Source of the DNA: Marsupella aquatica
Lineage: Eukaryota; Marchantiophyta
Assembly: GCA_973895155.1 (NCBI GenBank)
Contig: OZ316892.1
Span: 15,190,001 to 15,254,000 of the forward strand
DNA length: 64,000 nt
Direction: 5' to 3'
Positions 43,061 through 55,382 of this stretch are shown here, piece after piece. Each line of letters starts with the position of its first letter. Position 1 is the stretch's first letter. A program made the translations under genes and the position numbers. The notes beneath the pieces are model-generated. The model saw only the letters and a list, made by a program, of their open reading frames with translations, searched no databases and was not told the origin of the DNA.

Positions 43061-45028
43061 GGGGTTTTAGGGTTTGTTCTTGGGTTTTAGGTTTAGGGTT
43101 AGGGTTAGGTCTCATATTGGTTATAACGTATGCAAGGTTTATACGATAGTTTAGTTTTTAGTGCCTGATGAGTTTTGTGCGGTTATAGGTTTTGTGCACT
43201 TTTCGAAAATCAAAAGAGTTGATTTTTCTTTCTTGTTTTTGCTTTTAGGGTTTTACTTTATTATTATAAGGTTTTTTTGTTAACCCTAAATGCGTTTAAG
43301 GTTCATTGCCGCATGCAAGGTTTATTGCTTAAAGGAGGAAGTTCACTTTAGGGTTTGCACTTAGATTTGGTTTTGCTTGTGTATGTCATAAACTCCACTA
43401 GGTTGTTTTGTAAATGGAATTCTCTTTGTTTTTGGTTTGTAGTTGTGAATGGTTTGCGGTTATGTGTGCTTCCCTGGTTTAGTGCACAATTTCTTTTGTA
43501 ACTATAATTTTTTTGATGGATTTTGTGGTTAGGGAGGGTTGCACTTAGCGCATTTTTTGCATGTTTTCTCGATGGTATACCATTTGTTCAAAAAAACCCC
43601 TCTACCGGGTGCTATACATGCTTTAGCACTTCCTATCCATCATTGGCTGACCGCCCTGCCCCTTGGACATGCTCATGGCCCAAATAAGCTAGCTTGTCCT
43701 AAATGTCAGGCCCAGTTTGGCCCCGACTCTAGCAACCGTCTCCAAGGTTCCCACCCAATTGAAAGTCTAGGGGCCAAATGCACTTGGACCTCAACACCCA
43801 TGCCTATTCTGCATTGTCTTCCTTATGCAAGCTCCCATGGAAAACGCGGCTTGGTTGCTATTTTGGCAAGATTTGGCAAGTGGGCGAGATAGCCCTTGCA
43901 AACCTCAAGACCCAAAGGAACCCCCAGACCTAGCTTAGCTCAAGAGGATGTAGTACTTCTCAAGAGCTTTTGAACGTATCCAAGAAGTCCTCCAATGGAC
44001 ACCAATAGATTGTTTGAATCAAACCATATGAATCCATTTCGTGTGTGAATACTCGTGTGACGGCTCGTGTGGCCTGGGGTGTGACGGGCCTGGGATGTTT
44101 GACCTCTCAACACATAGGCCTATTTAATTGTAAAGTAAAAAAATTCTTTAAAGTTTTTAGGGGTTTTTTAGTAAAACATGGCAAACTTTTAGAAAGAAAA
44201 GGTTTTGCAAAAACAATAATTCACTTACAAGTTAGGGGGGTCAAACCCTAAAATGTCCCACGCAATGTATGGTCCTCCATATAGTGACACCCCCCCCCCC
44301 GCCCTGAGTATGTGTGTACCAATTGCCTTAGTTAACTTATAACCCTTGCATATGTGTACACGAGAGTGCCTTGACTTGTCACCTTATTGATTTTGGAATT
44401 ACATGTCAAACAATACACACTTACCCTTGTAGATGTGTGTACCAAAATACCTTAACTTGTAACCTTATAATTGATCTTAAAATTATAACTAGGGTCAAAT
44501 AGACATATGCACATGTGTGTACTACAATAGATTGCCTAGCCTGTACAATAATATATGGGTCTAGGTTGTAATTATAGTTTTTTTTAAATGAAGGAGGGCA
44601 CTTTATAGTAGGCAGGGGGGCAACAACCACCCAAGCCAGAACAAACACAAGTTTGGGGACAACTCAATCCAGCCAACAGCAGCAGTGAGGCCAGTGGATC
44701 TCCCTCTGGCCCTGAACACAAGGATTGGTACAAATCCCCAAGAAGGGACAAAAAGTACCACAACTACTACTCTGATTGCAACTAAACTCACTCTGCCCTT
44801 GAGCGAGAGAGTGAGGAGTGAGAGGACCTCTGGACTGGTTCTCAGTCTTGTTGGGTCCCTTGTACCCATCTTGTTGGACTATGTATTGTGGCCTGAAAAG
44901 ATGATCCTTACTGTGTCCACACCATAGAGGCTGTGCCTTTGTCTGTCTAGTGCCCTTTTCCAACAATCTTACTTGTGTTGAGAAGGGAAGTGTATGTTAT
45001 TTTGTTGTGTAAGCTTGCTAGTCATACT
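43061..45028. other. repeat-rich noncoding DNA
   Basis: Telomere-like TTTAGGGTTAGGGTTAGG near 43090-43112. 43620-43995 is a diverged copy of 27780-28160. A C-run occurs near 44289-44300, and CATATGTGTACAC-type motifs recur at 44310-44525. No coding sequence supported. Confidence 0.5.
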
Positions 45029-46360
45029 CTAGTAATTATTCATAGCACCGGGTATGTCTAAAGTGGCCCAAGGTCTCAATATGAGTTCCAGTTCCTCGAT
45101 GTTTCGCTCTAGCTGACGAGATTTCTTACTGGAGTAGCTAATCACCAGCATGGCTTTGAGGTGATCCTGAGAATGACCCAACTGGGGAGGAAGTCTAAAA
45201 ATTAAATGCGAATACACCTTGGCATTTCTATCTTTCCACATTTGGTTGCATAGTTCCATAAGGAGTACAATGGATCCAGGGTTGCATTTCTGGACCATCA
45301 TAGTAGTGTCCATGGATTCAAACAGAGAGTTTTGTAGCCGATTCAGGGTCACAGTGTGGTTCAACAACGTCTTTATCTCAAGCCATTGGTTCCTCACTTT
45401 GTTGCAGCTGTAGAACAAGTATTCTGTGTTCGCAATATTGCAATTGCATCTTTCACAAAGACCATTATTCATCCCCCACTTGTTTGCTCAATTGTTGTTG
45501 AAGAAACCATGCTTTAAAAGATGTCATGTAAAGAATCAAACCTTCATGAGGGCTCATCCTCCCCAGATCTTTTTCCAACCAGTTCCTCCAGTCAATTTCA
45601 GTCCCCTGTTGTCCCCATCTCCTATTCAATTGTAGAATATCCCAACGGAGTACTTAGCCGGAGTGACCCACATACTGGTCGGATGTTTCCAACTAAACAC
45701 ACATGGCTTCCACTCCCACTGCCAGCTTCTACAACGATGCAGGTCCATTTCAGACGGTGTCTCACTTGTGTTAGGATAAACTCTTAGGTCTAAAGTTATG
45801 TCAATTGTACCATAGTTAGGGCTAACCTTAGTCGCAAACTAGATTAGGTTAGTCATACTGCACACACACTATATCCAAGTTGTGTTTGCTTGGATGATGG
45901 GAACTCTGGCTCATTGTTACAGAACCAATTAAGATATAGGGAGAGCTTGTGTTTTGGATGCTTGGTATGACCGGTCAACCTAGAGTGTAATAAAGCTCTT
46001 GTGTGTTCCCGAGGATGTAGCCTCATGTGGAAGTGAACCATGTATCTCTCTGTGTCAACTACTTGATCATTGGATGGTTATGAGCATGTCATTGTGAATG
46101 TCGTCAATGCTCAACAATGTGGGGTGACTGTGTCAAAGAAGTTATTGAATTTGTTAACTCCTATCCTCCTATTGCTTCTGGTCAGAGCAATGATTTTGTG
46201 CTTGTCGTGCCACCTTTTCCCATTACTGATTAAGACACCCAAGTTCTTAATTCTCCGTTTGGCTAGGAATCTTGTTATATCAGTTTTCATTCCCTTTGGA
46301 TCGTGCCCACCCCTAAAGTACAAAATCAACGTCTATTCTATAGTCAGGTGAGAAGGCAAA
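45029..46360 (-). mobile_element. LINE (non-LTR) retrotransposon 3' fragment
   Basis: The minus-strand piece 46329-46120 has the late-RT text typical of plant LINEs (RRIKNLGVLISNGKRW). After the solo LTR, 45472-45029 is a 147-codon open stretch with a zf-RVT-type pattern (CERCNCNIANTEYLFYSC, NQMWKDRNAKVY). The region between is related but broken by stops. No 5' part or poly-A tail was identified. Confidence 0.7.
45769..46115 (+). repeat. solo copia LTR inserted in the LINE
   Basis: It starts TGTTAGGATAAACTC and ends GCTCAACA, and matches the solo LTR at 29621-29965 and, in its 3' half, the LTRs of the young copia. Flanks ACTTG/ATGTG agree only partly. The LINE reading continues on both sides. 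Confidence 0.83.
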
Positions 46361-46469
46361 GGGCTCACTCCAAAATTGAAATTGAGTCGCTTGCTCAATA
46401 CTCGTGGACTAAGTATGGGGAGACTAGTGGGCAACAAAGCGGTGCACTAGCAAAGGCAATGCTCTAAGC

Positions 46470-47060
46470 TGGTGATGCACACTAAGGACTTCTAGCGTGG
46501 GATCTGGTCGGGTCATGGGAAGGGTCTGGCTCAGAGTGGACCATCCGGACCCCTTGGATAGACTTTGAGTTCTGAGGGCTTGAGTGAGAGCGAGAGTGAG
46601 AGGTCCTCTTGGCTAAGGAAGTTTACTTCATGCGCAACGGACGTTTGGCACATGCAATACGATGCGACGCATGTTTGACCGTCCATGACTTCCCAACTGA
46701 CTCCCAACTGACAACAGGTTCCAAGGACCTAGACATGAGCACTGGGTCGGCCCGATCACAATGGGCTAAGGCACTTCACTTAGAACATCTAACTAGAAAA
46801 TTATGGACATAACAAATTAGTTGCGTGTCTATGCGATTGATTAGAGTCCAGGTTGAGGGCCAACTATAGGGGACCAAAGTCGGTTTGAGGGTGACAGTTC
46901 TCCAGAAACATATATGAAGGGAGTGTCTCTCTGGGGGGCCAAGGGCAAGCCGTGACGGTTGCTGCAACACTTAGGAGAAACGTCAAACAAGAATTGAAAG
47001 GCAACTGGGCTTTGAGCCAGTCTATTTGGGGTCACTTCAGGGAAGGAAAGGGGTGATCTA
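46470..47060 (-). repeat. dispersed repeat copy
   Basis: 46500-46760 is a diverged reverse-complement copy of part of the 27393-28890 insertion (about 28430-28690). No gene. Confidence 0.55.
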
Positions 47061-49003
47061 ATTTAGACAGAGGTTAGGCCTGTTTCATGAGACAGGTCAA
47101 CGTTGCCACCCCCCATTTTTAGAAATTGTTAACTCAGTTTTGTAACCAAAGTTACGGGATTAACCCTGAATCCGCAACTCCACAACTCAGGCTAGTGGCA
47201 GAGTTTTGTGACACCCTATTGTAATTTTGTGGGTCTCCTTTCCCATTTTGCCCCTTGGAGCAGTCTCACATGCAAGCGCCAGGACACTTTAATCTGGGAT
47301 GTATCATCATGTGTGGTGGTTGTCTCTAGACCCTAACTGTTAATCTTATTATTAAAGTGCGAATGTACTCTTAAGGGTCTAGAGTGAAACCACTAGACCC
47401 TAACCCTTAATACAAACAAAAGTGATCCAGTCTCAATAAAAAATTATAAAATAATGAGGATGGGCAAAAATGATATTGATTTCAAGTAAAGACAAAACTG
47501 AAAAAAAACAAGGCTAGGGCAAAGATTAAATAGCATAGAAACTTTATTCCACGTGATTCTTTTTCTTCATATCTATTCCGTTGGGTAATTGGGCTAGTAA
47601 AGATGAAAGTGACAATAACTGTTAATAAGGACAACACACATGAGGGTAAAACAGAAAATAGGGAGGGGAGCAAAGATGAAGAAAAATGACATTGACTCTG
47701 AATACCGAAAAAATGGAAATAAATGAGTAAAAAATAAGGGTGGGGCAAAGATGAAGGGAAAATAATGTAAAAGTTTTTTGATTTCAAGATTTTTTTGTGT
47801 ATTCATGACTGGGTTTTTGTGTTGACTGTTTACGTGCAAGGAACTGGTAATTGGGCTAGTGCTCGTAGTTAGTCAATACAAGAAGTTTTACTAGTTGACT
47901 CTGGGGATTGGAACGGCTTAGACTAAATTTAGACTAACTTTTGTGTTATCTAAAACTGGGTCCTCAGGTCGCGGCAGGGCATGGCACTTTAGCCACGTTG
48001 ATACTCCAGGGCTGATTGGAAAGATGGCACCAAGACGATTTCTAGTAGCAGGCATAGCACTCACGCTATGTTCAATACTCCGCTACTGGGTGGAAAGACA
48101 GCACCAAAGCTATGCTGATACCAACGCTTTGTACCCAATACGTGAGTCTCCGCATGCCTAGTAAGAGCTGAAGAATTCTTTCATACACAGGGGGTAATGC
48201 AAGTTTGTCTAATCGGGCACTGTTCGACACGTGCTCACGTCTCATGAGAATCGTTCTAGATGGTCACTAAGGCCACAATTGTGCTTGACGGATTACTTTT
48301 AAACTGGCGATAGCGCTATTGAGTACACAAGTCACGAATAGGTTTTCCGTGAAAGACATCAACTCTGCCTCATCATGTTCGTGACGAATTTTCATTTTAT
48401 CTTGCTTTCTTCACTTAGAATTTGAGTGCTTTATCAGATTTCTCCAGAGCTTCAGAAAACTATTGATCTTGCCCGCATGCCAAGTTTGATGGATGTAGCA
48501 CAACGGCAGAATAAATTTAACCTCTCCTCATTCATGTATGACCAAAGCGGGAAACGTAGAGGTTCCAAATTTTTTCACATCTCTACTGCACCATCGCACT
48601 GTCAGCAATTGAGATCCAACATGTGATTGTCCGACTATGGCCGAAGCGACCTCTAGGAGCTGACCCACACCCTAGAGTGTATCTTCTCTATGCCCTTCAA
48701 AACACATGCTTATTGCGAGAACTTGGCTGCTTGAGACCAAATACCGCCTGCCCAGAAAGAGACGAAACCTTTCTACAAGACTCTTCAAACTCTATTTATG
48801 TGCAAGGAATCAGGGGAAAGAGTAGCCCGACCTAGTAACTAGATACCTGCATCATTTCTCAGGCTTCTTTTATATTGGAAATTCGATATCTGCACAACGA
48901 GCGACTCTGTAATTTACATCAATACTAAAGCTTTGATGGGGGTTTAAAAGAAAAGAGATTTATGAAATTGGCCCATACGATCTTGCACAGGAAGGATCAA
49001 ACA
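47061..49003. other. intergenic, no gene seen
   Basis: 47480-47600 and 47690-47860 are two diverged copies of the repeat also found at 1605-1745. The rest, including the 3' flank of the receptor kinase, shows no supportable gene. Confidence 0.5.
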
Positions 49004-52000
49004 CTATCGGCCAGACATCAACCCCGTTCTGACTGTATCGCTTCCAAATGCGCTCATCTCCCAGTCTTGCGTGGCAGATGACAATGTCATTAATGCTACC
49101 ACTGCAGTCCGCATGCTAGGCCGTAGTTCTGGGTTCTCCTGAGTACAAGCTCCCGCGAGTTGTGCCATCTGTACAGCAAGGTTCCACGTCAGCTGTGCAG
49201 ATCTCCCTAACCCCGCCAAGCACACCGTCATTTGATCTTCTATGATCCAGAACCTAAAGATTGCTAGTCACCAAATAACTTAACGAGCGACACATTGGTC
49301 ACGCCAGGCATACTAGTACGTCAAAGAGAATTTCACTACAACTATTTTTTTTGGTACTACTGTCCCTCCTGACTAGGTAAAGGCTGACGAGGAAAGGAGA
49401 TAAGTCGACCTTCCATGCTGACTCCAGTGGATAAGTGCCATTGAGAGCAGGATCTACAAGCCTCGCTAATTTCTCTTTTCCATCTGGATCAGTCAAAACT
49501 TCTTCAAACTGCAATCAAATATCCCCGTGAGCATTAAAAGAAAATAGCGGAACATAAGATTGAATTACAATGTACAGAAAAAACCCGCATTCCAGTAAAA
49601 CAACTATGGTTTTGAGAAATACCAGAGTTACAAGACCTCTTTGCTCCTCCTTGTTAGCACCCATTGGTTCTGTTGAGGACCCTGGGAACCGTACAATTGC
49701 GGCCTTGGCAGAGACTATCTCAAAAAGGACAACCCCAAAGGAATACACATCCACTTTAGGTGACACGTCCCCAAATCGAGCGTATCTGTCAAAAAGGATT
49801 TTTTCGGTCAACTCAGGACCGTCATTGGACATAAACTGCAGACAAGTGCTTAAGAAAACCTATCACATCTACCTATACTTCTATAAATGGAACCAATTTG
49901 AGAGCTCGGATGTCGGCCCACGGTAAGGGATCGTGCGAAGGCATCCGATGTCCTACTCTACTCACAGAGCATTTTCACTACTTAATCCAACTGCAAAAGT
50001 CCACATGCAGAGTTGACCTTAGAGTGAAGACAGCTATCTCCTCACCAAGCATTAACACTAGAACCCTGTGCCCCGGGGGTATAAGCACCATCCATACATT
50101 TATTCAGTCCACACAAAGACAAGAGCAGAACTACAGAAAGTAACAAAAGATGGGATCTGGTTCTCACTCTGGGGACATGTAACCAAAAGTTCCCACCAAT
50201 CTTGTTGGACCGGTCAATGAAAAGCTTCCAATTCCTGACTCCGTAAGCTTAGTGAGACCAAAATCTGCGACCTGTATAATTGGATGTTAGAAGACAACGA
50301 TTTGATGGCGATGGTCGATTCTTGCAATAAGATACTTCAAAGCCTAGCTCTTTCTGGGCAAGTGTAAAAGATGATACTGAAGGCAAGCGTGTTCCGTTAA
50401 AACAATCTTCTCTTTCAAAGGTACTTGAGGACTGCCCCTCAAAATGATACATCAAATGCTTCGGTGTGTGTCCAGACTTTATCTCGAGCTTAATAATTTC
50501 TCCAGCTTTTTGATAACGTTATCTTACGATAAGGACTGAAGAGTCCTATAACGACGAATTTCTTTTGGGTCAGGGATTAATAGCTTAAACTTGCCACGTG
50601 AAGATCAAGGCTGGAACAGTTGCTGTGTAATGTTTAGTGTCTATATCTATACGTCCACGACCATGCACATCCAGGTTGAGAACTTTATAAAGCCTTTTGG
50701 ATTCCCGTCGTAACCAATCCAAATCAATTGTCCAAAGGGTTTTCGCATGCAACTCATTTCCACTGTCCATGGGATCGGCAAGGTCTTCTCAAGATCACGT
50801 ACTTGGGCTGTACTTTTATAATTTTGCACTTCATCATAGGAGGGCTCAGGATATTGAAACCTCTCCCTCATTACGTGGCATATTGCTGTATCTTATAGAT
50901 ACCACTTTCTGATTTTCATCTCCTAGCTCTGTCACAGCCTTGAGATTCAGGGAGGGAGACAATATGCAAGGTCGACAGGATTGTCTTTCCGCACCGAACT
51001 TGGCCACTCAAACAAAATGTAAGATCATGTAAATCAGGTTTGAGTTGGTCACAGACCCATATATTACGTAAGAGGTTACGGCACTGAATACAAAGTACCT
51101 CAAGGGTTTCGGGAAGTCTTTTGGTGATGAGATCAGGAATCAACTCATTGGCACTCGGAAAGAAAACGAATGGACAGCAATATGCACAGTTCTTACCTTG
51201 GCATGTAGCTGCTTATCGATAAGAATGTTACTTGACTTTACATCTCTGTGGATATACGTTGGCTTTGTGTGTTCATGTATGTACTCCAAACCCCTCGCGG
51301 CATCTAGCGCAATTTGTACACGTGCGGGCCAGGACAAAGGTGGAAGATCTGATACGAGGGCGAAACAAATTTGCATGTGGGTAACGTGGAGTCCAAATGA
51401 GTACCTCGTCAAATGCCAGTAACGCCTAACTAACCTCTGATCACGAAAACCAACCACAAGCAAAACACCACGAAACGAAACAAAAACATCGTAGAGGCAA
51501 AATGTGTACTCATATCTTATCCTGATCTGCTGCTGTGATTAAGTCATAGAAAGGGAGTGGAAACATTACTATGGCTGCCGTGCAGATGACGATCCAGAGT
51601 TCCGTTCTCCACATATTCGTAGATTAAGAACAAAGAATCCACCGTGCAGTATCCAATCAATTGAACCTGCATGCCTTGTGATTGGACACCTTCAGAATAT
51701 GGTCTACTCAGCATCTAAACGTTTCATATCTAAACACTTTCATAGCTCCGCAAACAGGACACAGATTGTCCACAACTACAAATACGAACATCAGAGTATA
51801 CAAACCCTTCATCCTGGTATCTAGCAATTAGAATATAATAATATTGCTACAATTCTATTCCCACAAATAAATAAATATACTAGGATAAAGATATTTTTAG
51901 GAATAGCATTTGTATAAATATGGAATTGCAGGTAATACAAATTTAGAATGATACATGCATCCGGGGAAAAGCACCTCGAGATATTGTCTAACATTCATTC

Positions 52001-55000
52001 CACATCCCAAATCAGGGCAGGAATCTGGCATATGAAGACCTTACCAAATTAGTGTGATGTACATGAGTGAGTACTTGAAGCTCAGCCAGAAACTCCCGCG
52101 TTGCTTGAAGATCCATTCTTTTCACGGCCATTTTCTACAATATGCAAGACTCAACAACTCGTTAGCTATGCCGGCATTACACCTGAAGTGTGATACCTGA
52201 TCCCAACTTCGAGGTACAAGTTTCAAACACGACACAAAAACACAAAAACACAAAAACACAAAATAACATAATGAACAAATACGACAAATTGCTGTGCTCG
52301 GTATATAACAATGTTAGGCTCATTGAAAAACTCTCAAAAACTTTTCTAAGAATTCTAGCCATGAAAGGTTTTATTGAGAGTCCTCGAGATACCCAAAAAC
52401 AGTAAAAAGATGGAGACAACAAGAGGAAATTAAGATTGCACTGACCAAAATTAAAAGCTTAGTCTAATATCACTCAATCGTGGGAGATCAAAAGTTGCAA
52501 TTTGCGTATTCTAAAGTTCTCATCCGGAAATCTTCGGCAAAACTTTAAACAGGATAGCTCACTAATACAATACCACACCAAATAGAGGCAGGAGTGGAGA
52601 CCAAAATCATCAGACACTACTTTCAAACACGCCTCCAATACCGCAGATGAAATTGGTCACTGATCTCAAGAAGTGTCTCTGAATTAAGAAATATCATGCT
52701 TCTTGCTGCACGTGAACAAATGTATTGTCAATCTCTTGCATGAGTCAAGGAAACGTGACATACCTGACCCCGTAGAGTGGCCAAGTAGACAGCACCATAA
52801 CCACCCTCTCCAATCTTGTTAGCAACATTGAAGTTGTTGGTCGCAGCTGCGAGCTCCTGAAATGAAAACTCAACAGACTTGTCCACAGTGAAATCTGATA
52901 ATGCTGAAGGTCCATGACCACTACCTGCACTGGACCCCGCTGTGCCGTCGCCTGGAAACTTGAGCATCGCTGTGAAGTAGAAATGAAACCAGATCTGCAT
53001 TTAGTCTAACGATGAATCTCAATAACTAATATGCTGCTTAGCTTCCCTTTCACCAAGAGACGCAAAAACTTCTTAAGGACGTTGAGCTACAACCCAGGAT
53101 TGAGCCGAAAAAGGTAAATCTGCGTGATTTTGTGAAAGAAGGAACAGAACAATGCCGCACTTTTCAATAGACTCAAAGTGTCACTTTTAGTATAGGTAGA
53201 CGTAGAAAAATGTGTTGGAAGTCCTAATCTAATCTCCCGGCCAGCAATAGGAGTACACACACGCTGGTCTTTCGTCACAGTTAAGCCTTGGTTCTCTAAA
53301 TAGTTTTATACCGAAGCTGAAAAAGAACTGCTAATCGCTTAAGATCTGTTTCGCTGATGATTTGCTCGCCTGTGTTATCCTTTTTTAAATTCAAATCTAT
53401 TGGTCCCTGAAAGTAACCCGCAGGCTATACTACAACATCAGGATCTTCTGTGAAAGCAACACAGGTGTTGCCCTACGACGATCTAAATGGGCTCCAGATG
53501 TAAGTATCTGCGGCTAGAGTGAATGGTCCGGAACTCTTTATGGATTCGAGTAATCCGCATTCCAAGACCGCATTATTCTCACCAACCTCGCGAACACTTA
53601 GATGCAATCTCTCAATGAAGCGGGACAAGATATATTTTAAACGAACACATCTCATTGCAGGAAAACTTCAGATATAAGCACCTGATGGACTTTCTCTTGA
53701 AAACCCAGTACCTGACTGAATCTTCTCAAGGTCATCCTTGCCTTTCGTTGGTTGTTTCTTTCTTGATAAAAAGATGTAGCAAAGGCACAGGACCAGCATG
53801 AACAACAGAACAGCAACCCCTCCTCCAACAGACACACCGATTATCAGAGCATGATTGTTGCTGCTACTCCCTGTCATCACAGATTCGCACCTTAGAAACG
53901 CAGGGTTGTAATGAAATAATCCAAACCTGATATAAAGAAACGCAAATTCGTGTTGTTCACGTTACGAGAAAACAGGGTGCCAACATAGTGTTGCCCGAGG
54001 TCTTTGGGGACCAACACATCGAATATAGAACCGGCAACAGTTTCCAGGACACTCACCATCATCACTGCAAAACATTAATCAGCAAATCAATGATCAGAAC
54101 GAATTTCAGTGTCGTGCTTGGACCTTCCAAGCACCCCAACAAGCTCACAAGGGAGCAGCAAACTCACAAGAGAGCCATCAATATCTTGAGACGTGATAGG
54201 GCTCAAACTGACTGCTGACATGAAGCTACGAGGTGCACGGTGTACGTACAGGTTCCAGGGATGAATTACGATGACAAACCTATCCAAGGTCTTTATATTA
54301 TGCATTAACTATTTAACTTCCATCCTCATATCCTGCTAATTAGCTTGCACCATTTTGCGCACTACTGGTCCAGACAAGCCGTTCACAATCAGTTCACGTT
54401 GAGCCAGTCAACAAAGCGAACTCAATTCTCCTGCTGTCTTGACGCCAGAAAAGATCCTTAGCCAGAACTTTCCAAGTGACTAGAAGTGCTACCTGAAATT
54501 GTAAGGTGGATATACGCCATTCTCTGCAACCAAGTGACAGATTACAAAGAAGCAAGGTAAATTACAAAGCCCACAGACTGACAACAGGCACGAACAATCC
54601 TAGTATTAAAGAGGTGAAAGATACGCAGACAAAGGTATCTCCAAGGAGGGAAACCTGTGACACTCTTCGATTAATGGATTTTTTCACTTCCAAGGGTGCG
54701 ATTATATAACGAAAGCAGAAGGAGCCGTACCTCTAATGGGAATGAACAAGATGTCTCCGTCTGACAAGGTGCCGCTCCAGTTGGCAGATGGATTATATGC
54801 GTGTAGCACATTTTCGGGCACCAAAAATGTAGAAGCAAGAGAAGAAGAATTGTCCGTGGAAAAAGCCGGGTATGTCGCAAAGAGTCCATAACTAGGACTT
54901 ACAACCGGATTCCCGCAAGAGCAGTTCACCGGTACTTGTAATAATTCTCCTTGGTCGATCAATGTGTTAGCGGTTATACCATTCGCTTGGCTAATCCAAT

Positions 55001-55382
55001 CTGACTGAGACAAGCCTTCAAATATGCTATCTGCGATTCTGATAATGGTGTCGTCCAGCTGCACTGAATACGTGTAACTGTGGCTCAAGAAACCGTCCAA
55101 GCACTCGCAAGGAAATGGAAAAAGGATAAAGTCGCCACTTAGAATGACGTTCTGCAAACCTATGGCATTATAAATCTGCACGTCAGCTAAGGTAGTCTGG
55201 AACCGATTAACCAAACTAAGCAGATCGTCTCCCCTTTGTACCGTGTAATATGCCAATGCCGTGCTGCAACCCTTTCGCGGCACACATGCGCTTTCTAGAA
55301 GTTGTATCCAGTTGTAGAAGCAGTACACAACGATAACCATTGACCACAACCATGGCCTCTTCTTCACTATTCTATTCCTCAT
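49004..55382 (-). CDS. LysM receptor-like kinase, CERK1/LYK type (10 exons)
   Basis: Exons read on the minus strand: 55382-54731, 53870-53682, 52969-52764, 52134-52045, 51666-51570, 51348-51197, 50271-50168, 49785-49632, 49508-49410 and 49168-49004. All junctions are GT-AG and in phase; the predicted protein has 635 residues. Exon 1 has a hydrophobic N-terminus and three LysM domains separated by CEC and CSC pairs. Exon 2 holds the transmembrane helix ([20 protein letters not shown]) and a basic stop-transfer. The kinase has the Gly loop ([10 protein letters not shown], exon 3), catalytic Lys in AVKRMD (exon 4), HRD (IHRDVKSSN, exon 6), DFG (VADFGLTK) and GTFGYMSPE across exons 7-8, so it should be active. 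The protein ends LMSGR, as CERK1 does. The family binds chitin oligomers or symbiotic signals at the plasma membrane and triggers immunity or symbiosis. Intron 6 holds coding-like remnants. Confidence 0.93.

Noticed and set aside
49801-49848. Alternative acceptor for exon 8 of the LysM kinase (49848)
   Set aside because: It keeps the frame but inserts about 20 extra residues in the activation segment; the acceptor before 49785 gives the normal SPEY join.
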